Assembly: GCA_031291845.1 (NCBI GenBank)
Contig: JARLIH010000292.1
Location: forward strand, 1-55,990
DNA: 55,990 nucleotides
Direction: 5' to 3'
DNA from: Isosphaeraceae bacterium
GTDB lineage: Bacteria; Planctomycetota; Planctomycetia; Isosphaerales; Isosphaeraceae
In this document: one piece after another, positions 1-8,206 of the stretch
How positions within the stretch are numbered: the first letter of the stretch is position 1
How the letters are laid out: every line of letters starts with the position of its first letter
Notes under the pieces: generated by a model
Database searches by the model: none
The model's input: the letters and a program-made list of their open reading frames with translations, nothing else
What the model was told of the DNA's origin: nothing
Made by a program: the position numbers and the translations under genes

Positions 1-334
1 TCGCCTTCTTCACGGCCGCGGGATTGCGGACGGCGAGGGAACGGCCTTCCCAGGCGTCGCGCCCCTTGACCGCGTCGTCCTGGCGGAACCGCCAACCCTC
101 GACGCCGATCACCTCTCCCTTGTCGACCTTGACTTTGCCGTTCCAGGGGCGGACCGCGGTGTCGCCGATGCCCAGGATCAGCCGGACGGCGGTCGTCTCC
201 CGCTCGAGCGGGCGCAGCGCCTCCGGTTCGCGGGGCGGATCGCTCGCGTCGGACGCCCCTTGCGGCAGCGCGCGAACGGTCGTCAGCCCCAGCAACAGCA
301 AAGAACCGCACAAGAGGGCGCACAGCTTTCGCAT
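1..334 (-). CDS. Secreted protein of unknown function, N-terminal part only
   Basis: The gene starts at 334 and runs off the left edge, so only about 111 residues are visible. The N-terminus (MRKLCALLCGSLLLLGLTTV) is a clear signal peptide. The mature part contains a segment reading TAVRLILGIGDTAVRPWNGK followed by KGEVIGVEGWRFRQDD. This resembles a conserved N-terminal motif I associate with large secreted planctomycete proteins of unknown role. A terminator at 413-447 separates it from the gene upstream, so it probably has its own promoter in 335-412. The function cannot be stated from the visible part. Confidence 0.75.
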   Translation of the reverse strand, partial: MRKLCALLCGSLLLLGLTTVRALPQGASDASDPPREPEALRPLERETTAVRLILGIGDTAVRPWNGKVKVDKGEVIGVEGWRFRQDDAVKGRDAWEGRSLAVRNPAAVKKA

Positions 335-412
335 GGCCGGGTTCCCGAGAACGGGGGAGGGTGGTGAAATGAAGTCAAATCGAAGTCAAAGTCTATGGAA
401 GGATCAAAGATG

Positions 413-447
413 AAAAACGCGGGCCGCGGTTCCGTCTCGCGACCCGC
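413..447 (-). terminator. Rho-independent terminator after the small exported protein gene
   Basis: Read on the minus strand, a 10-bp stem (GCGGGTCGCG pairing with CGCGGCCCGC, one G-U pair) closes a short loop and is followed directly by GTTTTTC. It lies 26 bp past the stop codon of the gene at 473-841 and upstream of the gene starting at 334. This is the clearest terminator in the window. Confidence 0.8.
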
Positions 448-472
448 GCGGAGCGATCGTGGCCACGATCAC

Positions 473-841
473 TCACTGGTTGGTCTTGGGCGCTTCCTTC
501 TTCTTCGCGGCAACGGTGATCTTGGAGGCGACGCCCTTCTCGTGAGTCACGGCGACGTTGACGCCCTTGCGGCCCTTCTCAATGGCCTTGGTCACGTTCT
601 TGGAGACCTTTTCCAGGTCGATCTTGGAGCTCCCCTTTGGCGTGACCCACTCGGTGTCATCCGTGACCGTGACCGGAACCTCCTTGTCGGTGTCCTTCTC
701 GACGACCGTGAGCTTCTTCCCCTCGACGTCGACCTTCGTGATCGTGCCCAGCAACTCCGCGGCGAGGGCCGACCCCGCGACAAGGCAGAGGGCGACGACA
801 CCGGCCGTCAGTAACGACAGGAACGTGCGACGGTTCTTCAT
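473..841 (-). CDS. Small exported protein, DUF5666-like
   Basis: This 122-residue protein has an N-terminal signal peptide (MKNRRTFLSLLTAGVVALCL, cleavage likely near ALA-AE at about residue 27). The mature domain of about 95 residues is lysine- and valine-rich and predicted to be mostly beta strand (GTITKVDVEGKKLTVVEKDT). That resembles DUF5666-type single-domain exported proteins. The start at 841 is chosen because AAGGAG sits at 852-857, well spaced. An in-frame ATG at 868 lacks such a site. A strong terminator follows at 413-447, so it is probably monocistronic. It likely acts outside the cytoplasmic membrane; no catalytic residues are visible. Confidence 0.8.
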   Translation of the reverse strand: MKNRRTFLSLLTAGVVALCLVAGSALAAELLGTITKVDVEGKKLTVVEKDTDKEVPVTVTDDTEWVTPKGSSKIDLEKVSKNVTKAIEKGRKGVNVAVTHEKGVASKITVAAKKKEAPKTNQ

Positions 842-1701
842 GGGATCGTATCTCCTTGCTATAAACAAGACTCAGGAACCCGGTACGTGGAGCGGTGCCC
901 CATGATCTGTTCCGGATTTTGTAGAGTGCCTGCAACGCACCGTTTTCTCTCCGGGCTCTCGACCACGCCCTGAATTCTCGGCACGGACGACGGCAACTTT
1001 GGAGTTGCGGCTGAGCGGTTTACCGTTCAATGTTCCCCTTCGTAGAGTATATGAAAATTATTATTCATATTTATGTTAATATGACTGTGTATTTCGTGGG
1101 CCCGGCAAATCGGCAGAGGCGACGGGAAAACCGCTCCAGGATGTTCGAGAACCATTTACACTATCTCGATTGAGTTAGTCAATGGTCTGGTGTCGCCGGG
1201 ACGGTACCTGTCGTCGGCTTGTCGATATTTTCATTGGTTACTTATATATGTAACTGTTTAATCAAAAGGTCGGATTGCTCTTGCTCTCGCGCACTGCGTG
1301 GGAAATCCTGCGTTGCTGTCAGCGGGCGCAACTCGGCAGGATCGACGGGAGCGTCTCTATGACTGTCGAGTTCGGGCGGTTCGCCCCTGCGCCGAGGGAA
1401 CGCACCCGCAGCGCTCCGAGCGTCGTCAACGAAAATCGCGGATGACGACCCAGCGCTCTATCAGGGTGAGACCCTTGCGGCAACCCCGGCAGCCGCGGGT
1501 TTCCGACCGGCGGCCCGGCGCACGAACGAGGGGCTCTGCCCAGGTGGACGGGAGGAAGGGAGTGGGACGTTGCGTTCGTTCTGGTGCAGGCATACGAGAC
1601 TCCTTGTGGAGTCTGCGCTCACTTCTGGTGGACCAGTCAGAGACACGCGGGTTGAGGGGGAATTGCCTCTCGGTCAAGAGTGGGCGGGAAAGAACCGGCG
1701 T
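842..1701. promoter_or_regulatory. Long non-coding gap with an AT-rich, palindrome-bearing tract
   Basis: No convincing gene lies in these 860 bp; the open frames here are arginine-rich and lack ribosome binding sites. About 1040-1265 is strikingly AT-rich compared with the rest of the window. It carries three short inverted repeats: ATATGAA/TTCATAT (1049-1055 and 1064-1070, 8-nt gap), ATTGA/TCAAT (1169-1173 and 1179-1183) and GTTAC/GTAAC (1237-1241 and 1250-1254, 8-nt gap). These could be operators or promoter elements for the gene at 841, but I cannot assign a factor. They could also be a remnant of transferred DNA. Confidence 0.4.
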
Positions 1702-1890
1702 TTACCTGAGCCGCTGCTTTTCCGTACGGTCGATCTGGGTGACCAATCCGTCGTGGATCACCACGCGGACCTCACCGTAACGAATGCCCTGGATGGCCTC
1801 CCGAACGTGGCGCAGCTCGAGGTCAAGCCCTCCGGGCAAGCGGCCGGATCGCTTGTCCATGACGTCCGCGAGTCGCACGTGACTCGACAT
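1702..1890 (-). CDS. DUF2292 (YezD-like) small protein
   Basis: This is a 62-residue cytosolic protein. Its C-terminal half reads LRHVREAIQGIRYGEVRVVI then HDGLVTQIDRTEKQRLR, which matches the DUF2292/YezD pattern of a helix, the GIRYGxVxxxxHDGxVxQIxRTEK core and a basic end. The start at 1890 has GAGGAGG six bases upstream; an earlier in-frame ATG at 1956 has none. Members of this family are often found near sulfur or phosphorus assimilation genes in bacteria, but their molecular role is unknown to me. Here it lies 290 bp downstream of the ptxD-like gene on the same strand and may or may not be co-transcribed. Confidence 0.75.
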   Translation of the reverse strand: MSSHVRLADVMDKRSGRLPGGLDLELRHVREAIQGIRYGEVRVVIHDGLVTQIDRTEKQRLR

Positions 1891-2180
1891 TCTCGCCTCC
1901 TCGTGTGCGTTACGACGGTCTTGGTCCACGACGGTCGCGTCACGTGGACAAATCACATCGATCGACGAGTGAAACCAACGTCGCGATTATTCCGGATCGT
2001 CCGCACCCGGTCAAGAGAATTGTCGATGATGTTGATCGTATTGATCGAGATTTGGCTGGCAGGGCCTGAATACGTTCCTGCTGGGAACAATCGTCGGACC
2101 TTTTCGCGCGTTGGGCAGGACGGCGGCCTCGGACTGATTCTCCGGTCGAACAGGTCCGACTCCTCACGGCGGCGGTGGAG

Positions 2181-3197
2181 TCAGCCGGTCACGCCCCTGG
2201 CCACAGCCGGATTGACGGCGCCCGACGGGATCTCACCGCCCAGCGCAGCGAGCAACTGCTCGGCCGTCGAGACGGCCAGGCGATCGCGCGCTGCGACGGT
2301 GCCGGTGCCGAGGTGGGGGGTGAACACGGTCGCGTCGGCGCGGGCCAGGAGCGCGGGGTGGATGGAACGGGGGCGCTCCGGGATCGACTCGTCCTCGAAC
2401 TCGAAGACGTCCGCGGCGAAGCCGCCGAGCGCGCCCGTGGCCAGGGAGTCGGCGACGGCCGCCTCATCCACGAGCGAGCCGCGGCCGACGTTCACGAGCA
2501 AGGCGCCGGGCTTCATCCGGCCGATCGCCTCGCGCCCGAGCAGGTGGCGGTTGGCCAGGCGCAGGTCGGCGGCCAGTACGACGATTTCGGAGCCGGCGAG
2601 CAGGTCGCCGAAGTCGCGGTAGGAGACGTTCAGCCGCGATTCGGCCTCCGGACGGCGGACCGGGTCGAAGTAGGTGATCCGCGCGTCGAAGGCGCTCGCC
2701 CGCCGCGCGATGGCCTGGCCGATGGCGCCGAAGCCGACGATCCCGAGGGCCGAGCCGTGGAACTCGCGGCCGAGCAGGTCGGTGGGGTGCCAGCCGTGGA
2801 ACCGGCCGGACCGCACGTGGCGGTCGCCGGCGGCAACGTTCCGGCAGGCTGCGAGGATCAGGCCGAGGGCGAGGTCGGCCGTCGACTCGGTCAAGGCCTC
2901 GGGGTTGATCGTCACCAGCACGCCCCTGCGCGTGCAGGCCGCGACGTCGATGTTGTCGAACCCCTTGCCGAAGCTGGCGACCACCCGCAACGACGGCGCT
3001 TGCTCGACCAGCTCGGCGTCGACGTAGTCCGAGACGAACGCCACCATCGCATCGGCGCGGGAGGATCGCGCCAGGAGCTCCTCGCGCGGCAGCGGGCCGA
3101 GGCTGCCCGACAGGTCGAGCGCGCAGTGCGCTGCGAGGCGGTCGGTGCCGGCCGTGGGCATCCACTGGGCCACGAAGACGCGGGGGCGGGCGCTCAT
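2181..3197 (-). CDS. ptxD: Probable NAD-dependent phosphite dehydrogenase (PtxD-like)
   Basis: This 338-residue protein has the D-2-hydroxyacid dehydrogenase fold. The NAD-binding loop GIVGFGAIG is at 152-160, and an acidic residue D178 after the second strand fits NAD rather than NADP. Several segments match Pseudomonas stutzeri PtxD (336 residues) as I recall it: KGFDNIDVAACTRRGV (PtxD KGFDNFDVDACTARGV), SGRFHGW, and AADVFEFED. PtxD K76, R237, E266 and H292 correspond to K78, R239, E268 and H295, and W134 to W136. PtxD Y139 and S295 appear replaced by L and T, and M53 by V. The start overlaps the permease stop by 4 bp (ATGA). Order and coupling with three PhnCDE-type genes are those of ptxABCD. 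Another 2-hydroxyacid dehydrogenase activity remains possible. Confidence 0.8.
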   Translation of the reverse strand: MSARPRVFVAQWMPTAGTDRLAAHCALDLSGSLGPLPREELLARSSRADAMVAFVSDYVDAELVEQAPSLRVVASFGKGFDNIDVAACTRRGVLVTINPEALTESTADLALGLILAACRNVAAGDRHVRSGRFHGWHPTDLLGREFHGSALGIVGFGAIGQAIARRASAFDARITYFDPVRRPEAESRLNVSYRDFGDLLAGSEIVVLAADLRLANRHLLGREAIGRMKPGALLVNVGRGSLVDEAAVADSLATGALGGFAADVFEFEDESIPERPRSIHPALLARADATVFTPHLGTGTVAARDRLAVSTAEQLLAALGGEIPSGAVNPAVARGVTG

Positions 3198-4015
3198 GCG
3201 GCCTCCGTGCCCAGCAGCCGGGTTCGGATGAGACCGCCGAAGCCGTCGACGAGCTGGACGATGACGAAGACGACGAGGAGCATCGCCGAGACCTCGCGGT
3301 ACTGCATCAGCCGCAAGGCCGCGACGATCTCGAACCCGATCCCCCCTGCGCCGACCATGCCGACGACCGTCGAGGCCCGGAAGTTGTGCTCCCAGCGGTA
3401 GAGCGTGTAGTCGACTGCGTGCGCGAGGACCTGCGGCACGACCCCGAAGACGATGACGTGGAACCGTGAGCCGCCGCACGACAGGACCGCTTCGGCCATG
3501 CCGGCGTCGGCCTTCTCGATTGCCTCGGCGTAGAACTTGCCGAGCATGCCCGTCGAGCAAACGGCGAGTGCCAGGATGCCCGGCAGCAGGCCGAAGCCGA
3601 CGGAGGCGACGAAGAGGATCGCGACGATGAGCTCGGGGATCGTCCGCAAGGCGTTGAGCAAGCCCTTGATCGCGAGGGAGACCGCCGGGTGCGGCGTGGT
3701 CGTCCGCGCGGCGAGGAAGGCGAGCGGAATGCCGGCGAGGGCGGACACGGTGGTCGCCATGACGCTCATCACGACCGTCTCGATTAGCGGCCGCCCGAGC
3801 CGGGGGATGGCCTTGGGGTCGGGCGGGAGCATCTCGCCGACGATCTCGACGAAGTTGCGGAGCGACTTGCCCGAGGTCAGTGCCGCGCCCCCGGCCCACC
3901 ACGTGTAGGCGGCCGAGGCCGCGACCAGCAATCCAACGGCCGTGATCAGGAGAGATCGTCCCGTCGCGGCGGCCCGCCTCGTCGTGTCCCGACTTGCGGA
4001 ACCGGTGAGGCTCAC
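3194..4015 (-). CDS. phnE: Phosphite/phosphonate ABC transporter permease (PhnE/PtxC family)
   Basis: This 273-residue inner-membrane permease has about six hydrophobic segments, the first at about residues 20-38. The EAA loop that contacts the ATPase is visible at about 174-195 (EAVLSCGGSRFHVIVFGVVP). The segments RTIPELIVAILF and the GAGGIGFE stretch are characteristic of PhnE. It presumably moves an oxidised phosphorus anion across the membrane, powered by the ATPase at 4881-5630 and fed by the binding lipoprotein at 4012-4884. It overlaps both neighbours by 4 bp, so translation is probably coupled. The linked dehydrogenase argues for phosphite as substrate, hence the alternative name ptxC. 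That assignment is inference; the transporter family is clear. Confidence 0.92.
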   Translation of the reverse strand: MSLTGSASRDTTRRAAATGRSLLITAVGLLVAASAAYTWWAGGAALTSGKSLRNFVEIVGEMLPPDPKAIPRLGRPLIETVVMSVMATTVSALAGIPLAFLAARTTTPHPAVSLAIKGLLNALRTIPELIVAILFVASVGFGLLPGILALAVCSTGMLGKFYAEAIEKADAGMAEAVLSCGGSRFHVIVFGVVPQVLAHAVDYTLYRWEHNFRASTVVGMVGAGGIGFEIVAALRLMQYREVSAMLLVVFVIVQLVDGFGGLIRTRLLGTEAA

Positions 4016-4884
4016 TTGGTCTTCTCCAGGTCGACGCCGAGGACCTTGACGAGGCCGCGGATGACGTCGTAATCCTCGTCCTTCACCGGCGCGAAGCCGT
4101 CGGCCTTGAGCGGCTTCAGGATGGCCGGATCCTTGAGGCCGTAGAAGGCGGCCTTGATCGCCTCCTGGAGCTTCGGGTCGAGCTCGGAGCTCAGGACCCA
4201 GGGATAATTCGGGTATCGATCCGACTCGGCGATCACCTTCGCTCGGTCGGGCTTGATCGTCCCTTGCTCGACGAGCGATTCGAACAGGTAGCGGCTGAGT
4301 CCGCCCCCCGCGGCGTTGCCGTTCTGCACGGCGACGGCCACCGCGTCGTGGGCGCCGACGAAGACCTCCTTGTAGTCCTGGCCCGCCTTCAGGCCGGCGT
4401 TCAGGAGCATCGTCTTGGGGATCAGGTGGCTCGACGTCGAGGCCGGGTCGCCGAAGGCGACGGTCTTGCCCTTGAGGTCCGCGGGCTTGGAGACCCCCGA
4501 TTCCGACCCGGCGACCAGGACCGCGGTGTAGGTGGGGGACGTCCCCTCCAGCTTCGCGGCGAAGGCGACCGCCGCGGGCATGCGCTGCTTGAGCAGGACG
4601 TACGACAGCGGCCCGAAATAGCCGACGTCGATCTGCCCCCTGCGCATCGCCTCGATCATCGAGGAGTAGTCGGTCGTCACGACCAGCTCGACGTCGCGCT
4701 TCAGGGCCGAGGCGAGGTAGTCGCGGAGCGGCCCGTTCTTGCGGATGATCGTCGCCGGCGACTCGTCGGGCAGCAGCGCCACCTTCAGCGGGCGGTCGGG
4801 CGCGCCGGTGCCCCCGCCGCCACAGCCGGCGACCAGGACAAGATTGAGCAGCAGAGCGCCTGTCACTGCGGATCGTCGCGTCAT
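4012..4884 (-). CDS. phnD: Phosphite/phosphonate-binding lipoprotein (PhnD/PtxB family)
   Basis: This 290-residue substrate-binding protein has a lipoprotein signal ending LVLVAGC, so Cys21 would be lipidated and the protein anchored outside the cytoplasmic membrane. The PhnD fold shows in VALLPDESPATIIRKNGPL (about 35-53), the DVGYFGPLSYVLL hinge segment (86-98), and FGDPASTSSHLIP (144-156). The S149-T150-S151-S152-H153 stretch corresponds to the anion-binding loop of PhnD, PtxB and HtxB proteins. In those proteins this region contacts phosphite or phosphonate oxygens. Overlaps of 4 bp on both sides place it in a tightly coupled operon. Substrate specificity cannot be read from sequence by eye. 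Confidence 0.92.
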   Translation of the reverse strand: MTRRSAVTGALLLNLVLVAGCGGGGTGAPDRPLKVALLPDESPATIIRKNGPLRDYLASALKRDVELVVTTDYSSMIEAMRRGQIDVGYFGPLSYVLLKQRMPAAVAFAAKLEGTSPTYTAVLVAGSESGVSKPADLKGKTVAFGDPASTSSHLIPKTMLLNAGLKAGQDYKEVFVGAHDAVAVAVQNGNAAGGGLSRYLFESLVEQGTIKPDRAKVIAESDRYPNYPWVLSSELDPKLQEAIKAAFYGLKDPAILKPLKADGFAPVKDEDYDVIRGLVKVLGVDLEKTK

Positions 4885-5630
4885 CGAGTCACCTCGGCGG
4901 CGAAAGGGTCAGGGAGGCACTCGCCATAGAGGCGGGCCAGGTTTTCGGTCGTCAGTTGGTCGGGCGGACCGTCGAACACGATCTCGCCCGCGCGAAGGCC
5001 GAGGAGGCGGTCGGCGACCCGGGTGGCGAGCCCGACGTCGTGGAGGTTGCACACGACGGTGGTGCCGCGCTCGCGGTTGATCGCGCGCAGCAGCTCCAGG
5101 ATCTCGCGTCCCGTGACGGGATCGAGGCTCGAGACCGGCTCGTCCGCGAGCAAGACGGCCGGGTCGTGGGCCAGCGCCCGGGCGATCCCGACGCGCTGTC
5201 TCTGTCCGCCGCTGAGGCTCGACGCCCGGACGGCCGCCTTCTCCCCCAGCCCCACCCGGTCGATCGCCGCCAGGGCAATCCGGTGGTCCTCCTTCGAGAA
5301 CAAGACGCCCCAGGGCGCCTTCTCGGCGAGCCGGCCGACCAGGACGTTCTGCAGGACGGTCTGGTTCCCATGAACGTTCACGCCCTGGAAGATGAACCCG
5401 ACCCGCTTCCGCACGGTCGCCAGGTGCCGGCGGTCGAGCACGATCCCGTCCACGATCACCGAGCCGCCGTTCGGCCGCACCAGCCCGTTGAGGCACCGCA
5501 GCAGGGTCGACTTCCCCGCGCCGCTGGGTCCGAGCACGACGACGAACGCGCCGCGCACCACTCGGAAGGTCATTCCTTTGAGCACCGCCAGCGGGCCGAA
5601 GGACTTCGTCAGGTCGGTCACCTCGATCAT
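4881..5630 (-). CDS. phnC: Phosphite/phosphonate ABC transporter ATPase (PhnC/PtxA family)
   Basis: This 249-residue ABC ATPase is the first gene of the four-gene operon. Walker A is GPSGAGKST at 34-42, the Q-loop Q82, the signature LSGGQRQRVGIARA from 139, Walker B VLLADEP at 159-165 and the switch histidine H197. The GVNVHGNQTVLQNVLVGRL stretch after the Q-loop is typical of PhnC. It energises the permease at 3194-4015. The start at 5630 lacks a strong Shine-Dalgarno sequence. No Pho-box-like direct repeats could be recognised upstream, so phosphate control is unproven. Confidence 0.92.
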   Translation of the reverse strand: MIEVTDLTKSFGPLAVLKGMTFRVVRGAFVVVLGPSGAGKSTLLRCLNGLVRPNGGSVIVDGIVLDRRHLATVRKRVGFIFQGVNVHGNQTVLQNVLVGRLAEKAPWGVLFSKEDHRIALAAIDRVGLGEKAAVRASSLSGGQRQRVGIARALAHDPAVLLADEPVSSLDPVTGREILELLRAINRERGTTVVCNLHDVGLATRVADRLLGLRAGEIVFDGPPDQLTTENLARLYGECLPDPFAAEVTR

Positions 5631-5994
5631 CGATCGGCCCAGCCAGCACGTTCCGCTTCGCGTCGAAGTCGTCGATCAGATCACGTTCCGGCGGAGATTG
5701 TGAGCGATTCTCGTCAAGATGTCGAGGAGAAACCCGCCGAGCGCTGCGCGCACGCCGGCGGTCGCACGACCCGGCGCGCGCAGGTGGTCAGAGGTCGCGG
5801 GGGCAATCGTGGTCCGCGGAAGCGCGATCGCGCCCGGCGCGAAGATGGCGTCACGAGCCGACGATCGCGCGCTCATCGGCTCCTGGCCTGTCTTCATCCG
5901 CTCGCCAAACGCTCAGCGTCCGGCAGAGGTTGGTTTCGAGCCTTGACTTCGCCTTGGCCTTCCTCGAAAGGCGGGTGCCGAGAGGAGTCGGGAT
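5631..5994. other. Gap upstream of the ptx-like operon
   Basis: These 364 bp hold no gene I can support. A short minus-strand frame at 5676-5897 is alanine/arginine-rich, has no family resemblance and lies where the operon promoter should be. The promoter of the four-gene transport and oxidation operon must lie here or overlap its first codons. I could not find a clear -35/-10 pair. Confidence 0.4.
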
Positions 5995-6915
5995 TCAGTA
6001 CGAGTCGCTGCTGATCACCTCGGCGCCCCGGATGCTGCCGAGGGCGAGCCAGGTCTGGAGGTTGATCGAGCTCTTCATGAACTTGACCGAGCCATCCCCC
6101 ATCAGCGAGTCCACGCCCCCCGAGTGCCGGCTGCGCGAGGCCATGTACTGGGTGGTGTACGACCCCCCGCTGAAACAGGGTTCGTTGAGCTGGGGATTGC
6201 TCACGCAGTACGCCTCCAGGTTGTCCGGAGCGCTTGAGTTCGGGGTCAGATAGGTCATGAAGACGGCCGTGGAATCGTTCCACCACTCCGACCGCATGTC
6301 GTTCGTCGAGCTCGTTTGCAGGACCTCCGAGACCAGGAGCGTGTTGCTGGTCCCATCCACGATCGAACTGATCGGCTGGGCCAGGTTGAACGTGAACGGA
6401 CCCGTCTGGTAAGTGAGGCTGTTGTTGGTCTGGGTGAGGTTCGTGTTGCCCCAGTTCGCGCCGTAGTTGAACTTCAAGCGCCAGGTCGCGAGGAAGTAGT
6501 TTGGAGTATCGGACGGACAATTGTAGACGTTGACGCGTGTACCGAAGACCGTGGTGTTACAGGTCGACCCCAGCCAGTTTGGCCCGGCGATCCCGAGCTG
6601 GTAGTTGAACGAATTGGCCAGCGTCACCGCCTCGAGGTACGGCAGGATCTGGATCGTCCAGGGCGTGCGCAGGGACGGGGCATTCGGCCAGGCTCCTGGG
6701 GAGGGGTCGGAGATGCTGCCGATCGGGAACGCGTTGCACGTGCTGAGATAATTGTGCATGGCCAGCCCAACCTGCTTGAGGTTGTTGACGCACTGGGCGC
6801 GTCGGGCCGCTTCGCGGGCTGCCTGCACGGCCGGCAGCAAAAGGGCGATCAGGACGGCGATGATGGCAATGACTACCAGCAGCTCGATCAGGGTGAAGCC
6901 GCGACGTCGAAACAT
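5995..6915 (-). CDS. Prepilin-like DUF1559 protein
   Basis: This 306-residue protein begins with a type IV prepilin N-terminus. A short basic leader (MFRRRG) is followed by [20 protein letters not shown], with the conserved glutamate five residues into the mature helix. The [18 protein letters not shown] segment and a C-terminal [10 protein letters not shown] motif are diagnostic of planctomycete DUF1559 proteins. A prepilin peptidase would cut after the glycine. The start at 6915 has GGAG eight bases upstream, whereas a longer frame reaching 7029 has none. It forms a unit with the lipoprotein gene just upstream (7036-7512). The family is highly expanded in planctomycetes and its function is unknown; pseudopilus-like or surface-fibre roles are guesses. 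Confidence 0.93.
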   Translation of the reverse strand: MFRRRGFTLIELLVVIAIIAVLIALLLPAVQAAREAARRAQCVNNLKQVGLAMHNYLSTCNAFPIGSISDPSPGAWPNAPSLRTPWTIQILPYLEAVTLANSFNYQLGIAGPNWLGSTCNTTVFGTRVNVYNCPSDTPNYFLATWRLKFNYGANWGNTNLTQTNNSLTYQTGPFTFNLAQPISSIVDGTSNTLLVSEVLQTSSTNDMRSEWWNDSTAVFMTYLTPNSSAPDNLEAYCVSNPQLNEPCFSGGSYTTQYMASRSRHSGGVDSLMGDGSVKFMKSSINLQTWLALGSIRGAEVISSDSY

Positions 6916-7035
6916 GGCCAAAACTCCGTGAGGGACGAAGGATGGAAATGGCGGTCGTCGATCGATCGGGCGGACTGAGAGAATGAGGGGAGCCGGCAAA
7001 AAGAGCGGAACATTAAGGATCAATGGCATGTCGCT

Positions 7036-7512
7036 TCACTTCGTGAGGTCGAAGCGAAGCTCGTACGAGGGCGAGTCCGGGATGGTGGTGGTCAACTCGG
7101 TCTTCGTGTTGTAGCGCTCGGGGATCTCGTTCGAGCGGCCCGACGTGAGCGCAGGGTCCGTGGAAAACTTGTCCGGCGGCTGGCCGAAGAGGCTCGCGTT
7201 CAGCCGCTTCTTGTCCTTCGCATTTGCTTCAGAATCAACGAATGAATAGATTTCGACCTTGTACTTGCCGGGGTAAGGCCCCATCCGACGATCGATCTTG
7301 AACGAGCCGCCCTTGATCGTGGCGCCCGTCGTGGGCGAAGAAGTGCCGGCGATCGGCACCAGCGAGATCGATCCATCCGAAATCGGTTTGCCATTGAACA
7401 TGATTTCGCCGGTAAGCGCAATGCCGTGTCCCTGGGAGGTCCCGCACCCGGCCGCGATGGCCAGCGGGAGCGCGCGCACGAACATTCGGAACCCAATCGC
7501 CAAGGCACGCAT
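7036..7512 (-). CDS. Small lipoprotein, partner of the DUF1559 gene
   Basis: This 158-residue exported protein has a signal ending LAIAAGC, so Cys23 is the likely lipidation site. The rest looks like one beta-sandwich domain of the carboxypeptidase-regulatory type seen in many small planctomycete lipoproteins: GEIMFNGKPISDGSISLVP near the start and PGKYKVEIY in the middle. The start at 7512 has GGGAGGT about eight bases upstream. It lies 120 bp upstream of the DUF1559 gene on the same strand. The same lipoprotein-then-DUF1559 order occurs at 42055-42303 and 40564-41655. It probably sits on the inner side of the cell envelope; no enzyme motif is visible. Confidence 0.85.
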   Translation of the reverse strand: MRALAIGFRMFVRALPLAIAAGCGTSQGHGIALTGEIMFNGKPISDGSISLVPIAGTSSPTTGATIKGGSFKIDRRMGPYPGKYKVEIYSFVDSEANAKDKKRLNASLFGQPPDKFSTDPALTSGRSNEIPERYNTKTELTTTIPDSPSYELRFDLTK

Positions 7513-8206
7513 CGAGGTGACCTCCCTGGGTGGAATTCAGCCCGTCGAATGTCGGCGGGCGCTGCCGATCGATCACGTCTTCAGGTCTCGTCCGCACTCC
7601 AGGTTCCGGACCGGGGTGTCCGGGCAGGGCACAAAGCGGTCTGGGGAGTAGGCAAACGGCGAGTGAGTTGGGATGGCCCCTAAAGATGTTTCGCAATAAT
7701 CATGCCGGCAATGATCCGGAGATGTTCGCCCAATGAAGTAAGATTAAATGGCGCCATGAGTTAAAAGAGTTCCGCCTTTGGCATGACGTCCGGAGCGACC
7801 GTGCTGGAACGGCAAAGCTGCTTGCAAAGACGGCGGAATGCCCGGTCTTCTAGCAAAACGTCCCGTTCCCGATCGCTGTTTGATGGGTAGTGACGAACAC
7901 GATCTTAGATAAGCGAGAGTTCGCCTGTAAATTTGGATAGACATCCTTGCCGCGCCGGCAGGCGCTGCTTAACGAAGCGGATTTTGCCTACTCTCCGTCA
8001 CCGGGTCTCCTCTGGCGCACGCCCCGAGGTCTGGAAAGGCGTGTATCCGCCCCAGTTCGTTGGCGCCACAAAACGAAGAGACGCCGTGCCTCATCGATCG
8101 ACGAATGGATCTGGGAATCTGGCTGGAAAGAGGCGATTGTGCCGATCATGATGGAGCAAGGGATCAAGGCGCGGCGTCGAAGGTTTCCGTCCCCGTCTTC
8201 CCGGCA
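7513..8206. other. Non-coding gap
   Basis: These 694 bp separate the DUF1559 unit from the DUF72 gene. Short open frames on both strands (for example 7744-7944 minus and 7947-8369 plus) have no ribosome binding site, no recognisable family and an arginine/serine-rich composition. The promoter for the lipoprotein and DUF1559 pair is expected just above 7512. I see no RNA gene or long repeat here. Confidence 0.4.

Noticed and set aside
1298..1780. Plus-strand open frame of 160 codons
   Set aside because: Composition is dominated by R and S, no ribosome binding site is visible, it runs opposite to the DUF2292 gene and has no family resemblance.
2181..3902. 573-codon frame containing the PtxD-like gene with a long N-terminal extension
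   Set aside because: The extension lies over the permease gene in another frame and is arginine-rich; the ATG at 3197 with the 4-bp overlap is the real start.
5676..5897. 73-codon minus-strand frame upstream of the ptx-like operon
   Set aside because: Low-complexity, no ribosome binding site, no family; it occupies the expected promoter region.
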